64,000 nt of DNA. It comes from Angiostrongylus vasorum. Taxonomy: Eukaryota > Nematoda > Chromadorea > Rhabditida > Metastrongylidae. Position 1 is the stretch's first letter. Each line of letters begins with the position of its first letter. The notes under the pieces are model-generated. The model was not told the origin of the DNA, searched no databases, and was given only the letters and a program-made list of their open reading frames with translations. The position numbers and the translations under genes are program-made. Where the stretch lies: positions 620,001 to 684,000 of the forward strand of contig JADANN010000162.1 of NCBI GenBank assembly GCA_018806985.1, read 5' to 3'. Below, in pieces: positions 40,650 through 52,389 of this stretch.

Positions 40650-42240
40650 GGGAAATCCTTGTCGGAACCGCGCTGAATTCGTCACCATAGTGTTCTTGAA
40701 ACACTGATACATTAATCAGCCTTTCTATTCGTTGTCCACTTTTTTACCCTGAACAGCACGACACACCTTTCAGCCGCAAATTCATGCCGTAGTAGAAGGA
40801 AATAATTCTTGTCATACTATAACGACTGTTGACAATAATGAACGCGATTAGTACGATGCTCAATAGAAAGTATTAGGAATCGGAAATATGCACTGAACTA
40901 TATTAAAACTTCTCCTCAAAGGTGATTTACCAATCCCTTGATATGTTCGAGTTTCTACTTGATTAGAAACGTCTTGGAAGCGAGTGACATTTGAGCAACT
41001 CAGGATGGACACGCTGTGAAGCGTATGCAATAAATGCACCAAAGAATCTCGCAAACACGAGTTTGTTAAAAAAACGTTTTGCATTCATTAAGATTTATAC
41101 ATGTTCGAAATCAAGGAATAAGTTGACTGACTTTAGTGACATGAATTCCTAAGTTCTTCAAACATTTCTAGCAGCAGTTCAATCTTGTCTAGTGATCGCC
41201 ACTATTGCCTTTTCCGGGTGCTCACGTGTTACGTACAGCCACTATTTTTTATCCTTCGAAATCACAATAAATAGTTACTAGTGACAGCAGATGAGTCCAC
41301 CACATTAATCATACTCTAGAGTAAGTGGATTTTACGACAGTTCCCACTAAACTCCATCGTTGTCAAAGCAATCTTTTAGGTTTTCCAAGTTCCCAAGTTA
41401 GTTAACTTCGTTCAAAGACAACTTCCAAACGAAAATAGATTTGTATATATGCATTGAAAATCAGGCGCTGAGACAATGAGTCGTCAACCAATAGCACAAA
41501 TTGGCTAAGTTCTACTTCATTCCTAGAATTCTTCGAATTTCGACCCTTCCGCCTCTTCGGATTTCGATCGTTCCAGTTCTGCATGATCAGAAAGCGCATT
41601 CGGAACAAAGATTTTCACATTCAAGCCCAGAAAAAAAGCTCATAGTCATTATCCTCATAATCGCCAGGCTTCTGGATAGATATCACTGATCAGCTCCGAA
41701 ACGAAGTTCTACCAGTGGATTAAGTTCCTACGAACAACCATTCACAGAAGCCTCGAGTTCGAATGATTCGATGAGATGAATACGTAATAGACATCACTGG
41801 CGATTATAATGCAGAGTAAGGTTGTGTGTCAACTAATTTATAATACTTTGATAGCCTTGCAAAGCATTGCAAAGCTTACTTTCTAATATAATACAAGGTG
41901 CCACATTGAACAGATGCTGCGTGAGAATTTGAAACTACTTGATTAGTATCGACCAATTTAGTGCTGATGCTGGGAACAATAATCACAATCTACGTAAGAC
42001 TGGTCATATTTCTTCTTAAAAAAAACCTCACCTGTTCTGATGTATGTGCACATCTTATTGAACGAGGATATTCTATCTGATCGTTATCAACCAACAATAA
42101 TAGTCTATGATCAGCAAAAATTCAATAAAAATATAATAGAAGTACAGATGCTCGATATATCACACGAGGTCTATGCTGGCAGGGACGGTTTGATGACGAA
42201 GATGAACATTTTTGGTCCTCAGCTGATGAAAGGAAGCGCT
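40650..42240. other. Intergenic region between agrin-side repeats and unc-97 3' end
   Basis: AT-rich with only short random-looking frames. It includes the presumed 3' UTR of the LIM gene just left of 42246. No repeat family member or RNA gene recognised. Confidence 0.4.
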
Positions 42241-42245
42241 TCCAA

Positions 42246-42405
42246 TCACGTGTGCCTCAACGTGGATGGGCTTTGGGAGCGTCGTCGCTGATTTTCGATT
42301 TCGCGGTCCTTCAGAGTTTCCGAAATCCTCTTCTTCAGTTCCATTGGGAAGCGATCATAACATCTCTTGCAGGTCGGCTTCATATCGAATTCATAGAATT
42401 TGGTC
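42246..42405 (-). CDS. unc-97: unc-97 exon 8: end of LIM5 and C-terminal tail
   Basis: Acceptor TATATTACAG. Reads [20 protein letters not shown], then the conserved basic tail [11 protein letters not shown] and a short Ser/Arg-rich end before TGA at 42246. Confidence 0.92.
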
Positions 42406-45400
42406 CTGTAATATAGAATTATAAGCTTCGTCTGCAAGCAAGGCAGTATGACAGCATAAACATAAAAGAATTACTTTCAGGATAATTTAATGAGTCCGAA
42501 AACCTGGAATTTTAAAGGGATGCGTTTCTGTTCGACGGCACCGCGATTCCGAATAACTGTCATGCCATGTAACCAATTTACTTGGATACTTAGATGTCCA
42601 GTCCTCACTGGTTGTACGGACGCCTAACATAATCTCTTTTTTTTGGAAGTTTTGATGGCTTAGTTATTGTGGTTTCCCGAAGTCCCGAGGTCAGCCAGGC
42701 CAAAGTCTGCTTCAGGACGTCACCACCACAGGCAGTCGCCGCCCTTGTGGATCAGAGCGAGATTTGCCACCACGCGACTAGTTTGACACCAGAACGGTGA
42801 CGGATCCGAATATTGGTTCACTCTTAGCTGGGCTTCATAATGGAAACGCCGGACTCCTTCTCATCTTCGGAACCGGATATTGGTTCACTCTTAGCTGGGC
42901 TTCATAATGGAAACGCCGGACTCCTTTTCATCTTCGGATACCACGCCAGGGGGATAAATCACCTACTGTACATCGCTGCCCGACACCCAGGAACACTTCC
43001 CAGCCACGATGAGTCGGTAAAGCGTTGGGATGGCAATCAATTTATCAAACTTATTTTAATGAGGACTGTATTACATTCTCATATTTGAAAATGAATGAAC
43101 AGAATGAAATAAAATCTATACAGGTCTCACCTGTGATCCATTTTCTTGTCACAAAGGGAGCATGTAAAACACTTGATGCACCAACTTTTCTGAAGCGCCT
43201 GGAACACTTCGCCACCACACGCTTCTCCACATTTGTAACAGACATTTCCATAAAGCTTAATGAAAGGACAACATTAGCGATTCATTAGCGAGAACAGCAC
43301 CAGTTCTTTTTTCCTTCAGAAACTTAGGAAATTACGATTTAAAAAATTAAGTACCTCATATTGAGTGAACTAATGGCAATTGGATATAAAATAATAGTGA
43401 AGTAGGAAACAGAAAAGATAAAAATGAATTAAACATAATAAGGGAAAAAACCCTCCCGACGGTTTACCGCCTCATCGTGGATGGGAGCTGTTTCTGGGTG
43501 TCGGGCTGCGACGTACAGCGGGGGAATGGATCCTACCGGTAGGGTCTCCCATGCTGAGAAAGAGTCCGGCGTTTCTATCAGAAAGCACAGGTAAGAGTAA
43601 GCCAATGCCAGGATCCACCACAGTCCTGATATGAAACCAGTCGCATGGTGGCAAATCTCCATTTGATCCACAAAGGCGGCGACTGCTCGTGGTGATGACG
43701 ACATGGGGAGGGGGACTTTGCCCAGCCTGACCTCTCGACTCCAGCGAACCATAATGGCTAGACCAGCAAATCACCGAAGAATGGAAATTATGCTGAGGAC
43801 CGCACAACCAGTGAGGACGGGCCATCCAACTATCCAAGTACCCAAAGGAAAAAATATGAGAAGATCGAAAAAAGTGAATCAAAGTTATATGGACCATATT
43901 TTCAGTGTGAGAGGAAAAAAAAATGAAAGTTTGGCTAAAAAATGGGTCACCTCGCTCCGTAATATTTATGTTATTGAATTATTTTAGTAACAGAATTAGG
44001 AAAATGAAAAACCCTAACGATTCTTTCAACCACTGGAATAAGAAAGGCTTTCAGCCGAACATTATATGTTGCAAAAAAAAGCAGGTGACCAAAATCATTA
44101 AAAAATTCTGCAAGTAATTATGCAAATAAACATGTGAAACACGGTAAGAACCTACCTTATGGTAATGCTGTTCGCAATACGCCAATCCTTTTCGTTCATA
44201 GTGCCGATGACCAAGGAACGGCTTTTCGCACACATAGCAGACAAAGTGCTGAAAACAAGCCTATTTGTCTTTTTTTCTGCACCCATAAAAACGTTTTAGA
44301 CCATTGTAAAATAGGCAGCAGCTTCTCCAACACCGTTTTTCATCTCTATTCTGATTGCCATGAGTTGCTCCTCTACTTTCTCAGACCTTTAATGTCGACA
44401 TTTTTTTTAATGCGACCTCTCTTTCGCCTCTGCTGAGCAGATCCTAGTACTTCTCAGAATCGATTTGTTTCCTCGCATCCGTCATCCATGGAAGTCGTCC
44501 AACCTTTACGTGTGGCTGCGGCTGCTATTTGAGAATTTTTGCTTTCATCTTGAATGCTGTAGAATGCTGGTCGAGTCGGTTCCGGCTGGTGTCCTAAGAT
44601 AACCAGGCTAGAGCGCTCCCAACAGATAGTGGATTTTTTCCAGACAAGTCCGATACCAATTTCCTGACCACGTAGGGATAAGAGGCCTGGTGGGCGCGGA
44701 GCGTGATCGAACCAGCACCGTGCTCGTGATGATCGGCATAACTACCACTGTGCTATCCGCTCCAATGTCGACATTAGAAAAACTGATTTAAAACAAATTT
44801 TCAACCAATACCATCCATATTCTTTCACTACTGATGCTCTTTTTTATCGGAAAACATGACAAACTCGACGATAGCGACTCTTCCCACTAATTTTTCACGC
44901 TTTTCACGCTCTTCTCTCCTTTCGCCTTGTCACTATGCATCTTCTGTCCTCTTAAACACATATCCCTCTATCCCATTAGTACAATCCGGTCCTGTTTGTC
45001 TTCCAGTTAATTCTCAGATCCTTTTTTTCATCACTAGCAGATCCATCACCTTGGATAATTCTCATTCGTTCTTTAGTTCCCCCGATGTTTTATCATGTTC
45101 TTCTTCCCAGACTCACCTCAACATGCCAATTTTTCCCTAGAGCCGTCACTACCCTTTCTTCGACTGGTCGATGACATGCTCCACAAATAGGAATACCCAT
45201 AGTGTCGTGACATCGCAAACAATACAATTCTCCACCAACTTCACGAGATTGCACAGTCAGCTCATTACTAGAATAAGGTCTTGCTAAGGTGATCATCTTT
45301 TTAATAGCGAAGAAAACAAAAACTCTTTAATCATAAATAAAAACGACTTGTTCTGATAGTAAGTAGATGGACAACTAGTAGATGCAATTTAATAAATTTC

Positions 45401-46053
45401 TGATTTCACAAACACTTTAAAACTGAAAAGTTTGTGGTCAGTCAGTAAGATTGAATCCTGGTTCTTTTCTAAGCATTTCAAGTTGGCTAGAAATCCTCAA
45501 GAATCGCATTCAACCCACTTGCAACGTTTGCACTTGAAATGGTACGGATGGAATGAATCGCCGCGGAATTTGATGTGCTGTCCGTCCTCGATCATCGCGT
45601 GGCATCGGTGGCAGACGTATCGGCCCGAGCCGGCCGCCTTCTCTCTCTCGTTGCACTCGCGACACAGTGCCCTGCAATGACGAACCACACTCCAAACGAT
45701 TCATGTCCACCAATCTTTTGCAGCTGTTTGAAAAACACCTAATTCTACAAAGCTATTGCTCTTCTATCTCAGCTGTATAGTTTTTAAGGGACTAAATCGA
45801 CAATTTTTTTTCATCCTTTAAATCAACAGTTGATTTGCAGAGTTAGTAACAAGGTCGGATAGTGGAAAACTCAGTGTTTTAATCTTCGCTAAATGCATCA
45901 CCACTTACTCACCCACTATACTCCTAGAAAGGTGTTTTTTTTCGTCGCAACTTCTTGTACACAAACTGTGACATCATGCCTGTGTTCCAGTTGTTAATTC
46001 GCCAGCGCATCGAGGACAGGGAAAGGGACGTCTGGTAGATTTGTGCATATTAC

Positions 46054-46109
<56 letters not shown>

Positions 46110-49100
46110 GTCGAATATTATACTTCGATCAGTAGTCTGCTATCAGCTGACCACCGGCGAAAACATGCCAGATATGGGTGGCATGAGAACGGATATCGGA
46201 CTGTATGCAAGGGAGCGAGACTCATTACAGTTTGCTAGGATGATCCTTAAGACAACATAAAGGATAAAGGATAAAGCTCTCGGCGTTGGTCGATTCCTGA
46301 AGGATGAGTTTTATTAAGCATAATTAGAGGTGACTGAATGCATATCTGGCCTAAACAATGACTTGCAGTGGCCTACTGATGCATCGAGCCAGTGCTGCTA
46401 TACTCCCAGAAAGGTCTAGTAACAATTTGCAGAATCCAGACGGATGGAAGGCCTGGTGAGGCTAGGCGTGTTATCGAACCTATGTGTATTACAGGGCGAC
46501 TCCAACCACTGCGCTACACGCGTCCTATTGCAAAACAACATATCCAATAAAATGCTTAAACGGTTATTATCTATAAAAAAAGACGACATAGCTAACAAAA
46601 CACAGTTTTCCCGTAGCGTATGTCCACTTTCCTCTGAAATGCAAATGGTTAAACAGCCAAATCTGTTTTTTCTACTGTGACACTTTCCTCCACTTTCAAA
46701 AAGATTTCTGCGCGTTTAAGAAAAAAAGAAACAAATTTCAAATTCACTGGCAGTGGAAAAAATTTCAAAGCTCGTCTACTAACAAAGAAACGTCGGAGTT
46801 GTTACTTGTCTTGGACGAAATCTAGCCGCTGGATGATTTCACTCCACATTAACGTAAGTCCAGGCTACTAGCTGTGACGAATGGGGGGCAATTCTGGCCG
46901 GCTCACTTGAGAAAAAACACCTTATCAACTAACCAAATGTCCGCCTAGAGCAAATTGTATCGGGTTTATTACGACCACTAGAAGGCGGATTATAGAATTG
47001 TCAACGGAAGTCACACCTAGCACAGACTTCCAACAAATGATTACCATGGAAAACGATCCAGATCATGCAAAACAACTTCTGAGACAAAAAGAAAAAAAGG
47101 GAAGCAATTAGCGCAGTGGTAGAAATCTCTTCCCCCAGGCCATACAAGCCTTCAAACCTTCTAGGATTGGAAAATTCAAGCCGCTTTTCTATGAAGGGCT
47201 CCTACCGATCCACAAGGATTGCTGGCTGCCTGGCTCTTAACGCTCCAGCACGGCTATTCCAAGATTTTAGGGCGAATCGACTCGAGCAGCATTCAACAGT
47301 ATTCAAAAGACCCAAAAAGTTCTCCAGCGGGAGGCGAACCCACATGAAAACTCGGAGACCTTCGTGGATGATGGATAGAAGGAAAAAATCAGATTTGAGA
47401 ACGGCATGGATCCGCATAATGTGTGATGTTGTGTCATGTGGAAAGAAGATGAATGGCGAAACGGAATTTCCACTATTTCAAACCGATGGTATAAATTTTC
47501 TAATGACCAAGCTACAACTTACAATGGATGGAAATCTTCTACTTATACCTGGAATTCACCATGATTTGGAAATATCGCAAGCTCTTCAAAGACGTTTTTC
47601 AACGGAAACATTATCTATTAAGAAAGTACAGCCATGTAACTAAGTTTTCTAATTTCCAAAATGTTCCAAGAGCAGCAAACGTCAGAGTGCAGGACTCGCA
47701 CTTATGCGGACCGCCCACAACGTCAAAATTAGGCTTGAAATTCGGTGCCTAGGGAGGAACTTTGTCAATGAAAACTATACTGTTCAAAACATTCAAGAGA
47801 AAATGGTGACAGGATGCCACTAATTATTTTTCTAATTTTGGGATATAAAACCACTTTACTATTTCTAAATCATCATATAATAATAACATCTTTATAACCA
47901 CGTGTTCATGCACTGGATTATAGATGAGCAAAGCTTTCTAGCAAGGATCCAGAATTTGTATAAAGTTATATGCTGTATAATAAAAAAATAAGGATGCGGG
48001 TAGCGCAGGTTACTTATTTGGAGGGTGGAGACTACCGGTAGTGAAGATTTGCAAACGCCCTAGTTCGGTCGTCCTAGGATTACAGGAAGAATTGACTCGA
48101 TCAGACGATTCAACGACGTTCAGAAAGGAGACTAAACACCTTCATGCAGTAGCCTAACTGACACGCAAAATTCGGGAACATCTGTTGATGACGGATGCAA
48201 GAAATAAATCGCAATTGTAAGAAATGCTGAGAACAGTACACTCTCCGACATCGGCTCGTGTAGATCAAAGAGATAAGAAGAATAACAAAAACAAAGCTTC
48301 ACCTTCCAGCGTTTCTGAGAAATCCTACATCAGCCAAAGCTTTCGAGCAGAGTTCACAACGGAAGCAATCCGGATGCCAACTCGCATTCATCGCCTTGAT
48401 AACGCGGCCGACGATGAACTCATTGCATTTTCCACAACATGGTGCATATAAAACATGAAAATCGTGTTCACAATACTTCCTGCCTTCAAATTCAAAGTAA
48501 ATCCCATCAGGAAATGGCTCAAAACACTGTGCACACCTGAAACAAAAGAGCTTTGAATACTAGTACTAAAGCAATAGAGTCTAAAGCTCAAAGTGCCATG
48601 AAGAGGAACATCGTCGACAACAGATCACAGTCAATTTGCGGTCCGACGTCACAGGTTGTAGTCTCTCGTCTATACAACTTTACCCGTTTATGCTCGGAAA
48701 TCCTCATGAGGCCATGCCGACGTAGAACATATTATTTACGGATCTTTTTCTTATTCTATGATAACTAGGATCTACTGCATCAAGAAGGTATTCTACTCAT
48801 AGTTAAATTTGAAGAGAGAAAGAAAAAAAAGAAAAAAAAACACTTAATGGATTAAAGAGTGTATTACGTAACGATGGGGATGACATGAACTTATGAAGAA
48901 GCAAAACGCACACAAAACATTCCGAGTGCCAAACTTGGCCCGACGAATTCACAATTTGGTCTTGAAGGGAGAAGCCATCATTGCATCTGAAAAGCATGGA
49001 TAGTCGTCAAGTTAACAGCTGACAAGCACGTCGTTTTTGTACTACGCAAACTTTAAACTCCGATTTATTCAGCAAGAGGACATTTAATCTGGGAACTCCA

Positions 49101-49710
49101 CCTATTTTCATTATACGTTGCAGTAACAAGTTACAGTAACGTTTCTATAGAAAAAAAATAGGACAAAACAACTTATCGATTTGTTGGAAACACTATCGAT
49201 ATATGGGTGCTAAGCCTTTGCGAATAATCGACAAATTATATTCCCGATCTTCAAACATGGTTCCCTTTGTCGTCTTCATTATGGCAAATAGATGTAAACC
49301 TCTCACAATCAAGTTGAGATGACGCTCGACCAACTGGGTGGACAAGCTCGAACTGCTGTCCTACCTTAAACCCCTTTACGCTACATCAAATTTGTTACAA
49401 ATACATCATCAAAAAGAAATTGTTCGCATAAATTTCTCCAATAAGAAGGATGGTAAATAAAAGTCCGGTCAGAAATCGAGTGGATTTTCAACCGTTTCGA
49501 TGAACTAGCAGAAGTTGGAGTTGGAGCTCGAGTGTTGCTTCAAAAAGCCGCAGCCATTTTTTCTATGGTGGTGTAAGAGTCATCTAACAACCATCACCTA
49601 ATTGACTAACAATTGCTTCTTAGTCGACTTTTGCCACTTGCTTACCTTACGCAGACAAGGTTTTCGAACCCGTGAGCGAGTTCGCCGTTGGTGTGTTGTG
49701 ATGACTCCAT
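42246..49710 (-). CDS. unc-97: PINCH/UNC-97 family LIM-only adaptor, five LIM domains, complete
   Basis: Eight coding exons: 49646-49710, 48912-48986, 48303-48536, 45519-45671, 45117-45267, 44156-44248, 43131-43255 and 42246-42405. They total 1056 nt, or 351 aa, close to my recollection of about 348 for the C. elegans protein. PINCH binds integrin-linked kinase in integrin adhesion complexes, such as nematode dense bodies. All phases agree. Landmarks in order: [85 protein letters not shown] and [12 protein letters not shown]. An in-frame ATG at 49725 directly follows TTTCAG and could be the true start (+5 aa). Introns hold R4, S1 and S2 copies and an AT repeat. Confidence 0.93.
42570..43030 (-). 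repeat. R4 dispersed repeat, copy 5, with internal tandem duplication
   Basis: Reverse R4: TTACTTGGATACTTAGATGT, TGCCACCACGCGACTAGTTT, ending AGTCGGTAAAGCGTTGGGAT. A block of about 60 bp (TTGGTTCACTCTTAGCTGGG ... CGGACTCCTTYTCATCTTCGG) is repeated at 42826 and 42887. Inside the last unc-97 intron. Confidence 0.75.
43131..43255 (-). CDS. unc-97: unc-97 exon 7: LIM5 first part
   Basis: Acceptor TTCATTAAG, donor GTGAGA. Reads [14 protein letters not shown], then [17 protein letters not shown]. The ORF reported here in another frame is a shadow. Confidence 0.9.
43455..43855 (+). repeat. R4 dispersed repeat, copy 6
   Basis: GGTTTACCGCCTCATCGTGG, GCTGTTTCTGGGTGTCGGGC, ATCCACCACAGTCCTGATAT, GGGACTTTGCCCAGCCTGAC, GACGGGCCATCCAACTATCC. 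Lies in the unc-97 intron 43256-44155, facing the reverse copy at 42570. Confidence 0.75.
44156..44248 (-). CDS. unc-97: unc-97 exon 6: LIM4 second half
   Basis: Acceptor TTGTTTTCAG, donor GTAGGT, both phase 0. Reads [19 protein letters not shown], then A-Y-C-E-Q-H-Y-H-K. Confidence 0.92.
44455..44770 (-). repeat. S2 repeat, full-length copy
   Basis: Read on the minus strand: head GGATAGCACAGTGGTAGTTA (A box), GTGCTGGTTCGATCACGC (B box), body GACTTGTCTGGAAAAAATCC, CTAGCCTGGTTATCTTAGGA, ACTCGACCAGCATTCTACAG, and end GGATGCGAGGAAACAAATCG. It is the best S2 reference copy and shows the tRNA-like head joined to the body. Inside an unc-97 intron. Confidence 0.7.
45117..45267 (-). CDS. unc-97: unc-97 exon 5: LIM3 end and LIM4 start
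   Basis: Acceptor TTATTCTAG, donor GTGAGT. Reads [16 protein letters not shown], then [19 protein letters not shown], ending K-N-W-H-V-E. Phase 2 in, 0 out. Confidence 0.92.
45519..45671 (-). CDS. unc-97: unc-97 exon 4: LIM2 end and LIM3 start
   Basis: Acceptor GTCATTGCAG, donor GTGGGT. Reads [19 protein letters not shown], then [14 protein letters not shown] and H-F-K-C-K-R-C. Noticeably GC-rich compared with the flanking introns. Confidence 0.92.
46047..46108. repeat. (TA)n microsatellite
   Basis: An almost pure TA run of about 60 bases, preceded by CATATTACATATATACA. It lies in the large unc-97 intron (45672-48302). Confidence 0.95.
46258..46528 (-). repeat. S1 tRNA-like SINE copy
   Basis: Starts AAAGGATAAAGGATAAAGCT, CTCGGCGTTGGTCGATTCCT, ends CAACCACTGCGCTACACGCG. 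A piece around the GATTGATCAA region is diverged. Within an unc-97 intron. Confidence 0.68.
47100..47420 (+). repeat. S2 repeat copy
   Basis: Head AATTAGCGCAGTGGTAGAAA, then CGGCTATTCCAAGATTTTAG, GAATCGACTCGAGCAGCATT, GGAGACCTTCGTGGATGATG. The 175-codon ORF across 47116-47643 covers it and shows no domain, so I do not call it a gene. Confidence 0.62.
47985..48220 (+). repeat. S2 repeat copy, diverged
   Basis: GCGGGTAGCGCAGGTTACTT (A-box-like), CCTAGGATTACAGGAAGAAT, GACTCGATCAGACGATTCAA, ATGACGGATGCAAGAAATAA. Ends about 90 bp from the unc-97 exon at 48303. Confidence 0.55.
48303..48536 (-). CDS. unc-97: unc-97 exon 3: LIM1 end and LIM2
   Basis: Acceptor TTTTGTTTCAG, donor GTGAAG. Reads [20 protein letters not shown], then [27 protein letters not shown] and [11 protein letters not shown]. 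Near-identical to PINCH wording. Confidence 0.93.
48912..48986 (-). CDS. unc-97: unc-97 exon 2: LIM1 first half
   Basis: Acceptor CATGCTTTTCAG, donor GTGCGT. Reads [20 protein letters not shown], then S-E-C-F-V. Phase 2 in and phase 2 out, both matched by neighbours. Confidence 0.9.
49646..49710 (-). CDS. unc-97: unc-97 exon 1 (coding part)
   Basis: Encodes [20 protein letters not shown], donor GTAAGC. The final Cys-Val-Arg starts LIM1, as in other PINCH proteins. A start five codons earlier (49725, M-V-C-A-G) is in frame and touches TTTCAG at 49726-49731, a likely spliced-leader acceptor. Confidence 0.85.
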
Positions 49711-49725
49711 TCCCGCACATACCAT

Positions 49726-49731
49726 CTGAAA
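49726..49731 (-). promoter_or_regulatory. Candidate trans-splice acceptor of unc-97
   Basis: Minus-strand TTTCAG directly abutting an in-frame ATG at 49725. No upstream coding exon was found, so spliced-leader addition at the start codon is plausible, as in many nematode genes. Confidence 0.5.
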
Positions 49732-49754
49732 CGAAACGATTCATGGAGAAACAG

Positions 49755-49800
49755 GACACGAGAAGACACGAGAAGACACGAGAAGAAACGAAACGAAACG
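49755..49800. repeat. Short tandem repeat upstream of unc-97
   Basis: Three units of about 10 bp (ACACGAGAAG) followed by repeated GAAAC units, lying 25-75 bp upstream of the candidate trans-splice site. Confidence 0.8.
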
Positions 49801-50129
49801 TTGATGAGGAATCGATGACTACATTAGCGACGACGCCGATTGTCTGTTCGAGCCGTCGAGCAGTTGTTGTAATAGGCAGCTGAGCACAGACACTGCGTAG
49901 GAGGCAACATGAACTCAGCACCGAATCCGTAGACGCTCAGAAGAATGGCACAGATCTGTCTAATTCCAGCAAAACGTACAAACTTGTGCAAATAACAGGA
50001 AAGATTTCAATCGTATTGTACTCAGTAGTATCTAAAAGGAACAGACTGTTGAAAAGAGTCATTCTTCACCGTTACGCTGTAATTATTATTCGTGATGGGT
50101 GATAACAACTAAATATGTAGCACACATTT

Positions 50130-50400
50130 AGGGGCTCATGTGGCGCAGTGGTTGGAGGCGCCCTGCAACACACATGTGGAATCGATCTCCGCGCCCATGG
50201 CCCACCAAGCCTTCCATCCCTCCGGGGTCGGAAAAATTGCTACCAGGCTTGTCTGGGAGGATAGCAGCACTGGCTCGATATATCTGTAGGCCACCGCGAG
50301 TAATTGTAAAGGCCAGATATGCATTGCTTAATGAAGTCGAACGCATGGAACATCCCTAAGGGATTGATCAACGCCGAAAGCTTTATCCTTTTATCCTTTA
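50130..50400 (+). repeat. S1 tRNA-like SINE copy
   Basis: TCATGTGGCGCAGTGGTTGG (A box), CATGTGGAATCGATCTCCGC (B box), GGCTTGTCTGGGAGGATAGC, GATCAACGCCGAAAGCTTTA with TCCTTTTATCCTTTA tail. A 20-30 bp deletion removes part of the ATGCATTCAATCACC segment. Confidence 0.73.
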
Positions 50401-50404
50401 TGTA

Positions 50405-52385
50405 GCACAAAAACATTTTCTAAAAACTCTATATTCTTAATGGCTTACCACTTCATCATGAATAGGTGTGGTACATGTTCTAGAATGTCATATTATTATA
50501 CAAACAAGGGATTCACAACCCCGGTGAGGCCGTGCGAGTTGAGGAAGTTCTGCTTCCCCGATTGGAAATTCTGGCAACAGTGGACCCCCTATCAGAGATT
50601 GTCACTGTCCTGTGGGAAACTTATTCGCAAAGCGGCGAACCTCTACCAATCAAATTAAAAGGGTAGCTGACCACACGTGGTGGAGGAGAGTAGTGTGGTT
50701 TGCACCTGTATAGAACATGAATATTATCACTCAAGAATCAAGTACCACGTACGTAGTACATGTTCATATACAACGAACAAAGTAAAGATGAAGATATAAG
50801 TTAATATATATGTAAGCTAAAGAATCATAGTACTTATGGTAGTAGTAAAGGGACATAACAGTCGATCCATTGTGTGAAAACCGATCCCTGCGGCACTGCA
50901 ATGATACAAACACTGAACACAGACTGGTTAGAGTTTAGTGCGTAGATCGATGGCAATGTTAATGTCGCATTCGTAAATGAAGGCTGTGATGTGCAAGGGC
51001 TATAAAACAAATGACTTGCACGATCAGATTAATCTGTCAGCACTACATCTTCTACAGACGAATCTATTAGCTATCCGTCAGAGGGTACCATATGGAGGTG
51101 TGAACAATTTAGTTAGCCTCTAGACGACAGTCGGAAGTGTTGGTATGCGATGAAATATTTTAAGGGTTTTTCACTTCTAACGAAGCATAGTAACATACAG
51201 AACATCTTATTATAAGAACTGATCACTTGCTCTTCCTATAACTCTATAATTCCTCTTCTGTTACTATCGGATGACTCGAGTGGGTAGAAGCAAAGCTTCC
51301 ACCTATCCTTGCTGCTCCTACTTCATTCGCATATGGGAGAGGAAGAATATAAACGTCTTGGTATGAGACGTCGTTCTGTTTTATTCTGTTTTATTGTTTC
51401 TGAAAAGAAGGTAACCTCGAGTAGTTCGCTACGCCCTGGCGTGACATAGTTTTAATAATAAATGGGTCGGATGCAAACCATGAATTCCTTCTCAACTTAG
51501 GTAGTTGTGTTGAAGGATGAATGTCAATAATCTATCGTAACTCTACGAAGCAGTGAACAAAACAAATTGGGGAAACTGGAAGGTAACGAGGAAATGGAAA
51601 AGAACGAACCGATAGACTGGACCGAAGAACAAAGTCGTCAGAAAGAGTAGTTAACGATGTATAATACCAAAATAATGGAGGAATAAAACACAATTGATTG
51701 TTAGGGAAAACATCGGTCTCTTGGACATCCTTCGTTATTACACTAAGGAGACGTCTGAGAAAGAAGAAGAACGAAATGAATGCGCTCATTTCGACGATAT
51801 CTACCCATAACAGAAGTTGTACAAGCCTGATCTTATGAGCGCTACTAAGAACAGGCTTTTAGACCAACTTCTGCACGGTGATCAAGAATTTTTAACTAAA
51901 AGGCGTCGGACAGACTTATGAATCTGCAGACTTCTAAGCGGAAATCGGTAAAATTCTTCCCACTACGCCTATTCAGTTTTAGTCCTTCTAGCTTCAAATC
52001 GTCTTAGAAACTACACAAAAGTGAATCGCATTGTCGATGAGTACGAAATGAAAGGGAGAAGTGATGTCACACCAATTTAATGGCATCATGTGAGGTGGAA
52101 CGAATAGCGGAAAGAATTTTGATGGTGGATGCTCGTATCCATTTGCCAACATTCCGGATCGGTGCGAAAACAACGCTATGTGACCTGGAACATCATCACC
52201 ACTGGAACTACGCAATAGTGATATGTTGGAACAATGAACGGATCAAAGTTTGAAATAGTCGTTGATGAAACCAGTGCGTTTGCCGTGATGAAAAATAAAA
52301 CCGCACGACTACGAAATAAAACAGTTCGCGACTGAAGAGTTTAATGCTTACACCATTAAGACACTTTTTTAACTCTAAACTACTT
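50405..52385. other. Intergenic stretch, nothing recognised
   Basis: Only short open frames, for example minus-strand 51532-51789 and 51994-52215, with no family I know. Composition ordinary AT-rich. Upstream flank of unc-97. Confidence 0.4.
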
Positions 52386-52389
52386 ATGT

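Noticed and set aside
46041..46238. ORF across the TA microsatellite
   Set aside because: Ile-Tyr repeats translated from simple sequence.
47116..47643. Plus-strand ORF of 175 codons
   Set aside because: Its first half is an S2 repeat copy, no domain is visible, and it lies in an unc-97 intron on the opposite strand.
40356..50400. S1 heads as true tRNA genes
   Set aside because: They have A and B boxes, but no complete cloverleaf with a clear anticodon arm was evident, and each is joined to the same 200-bp SINE body.
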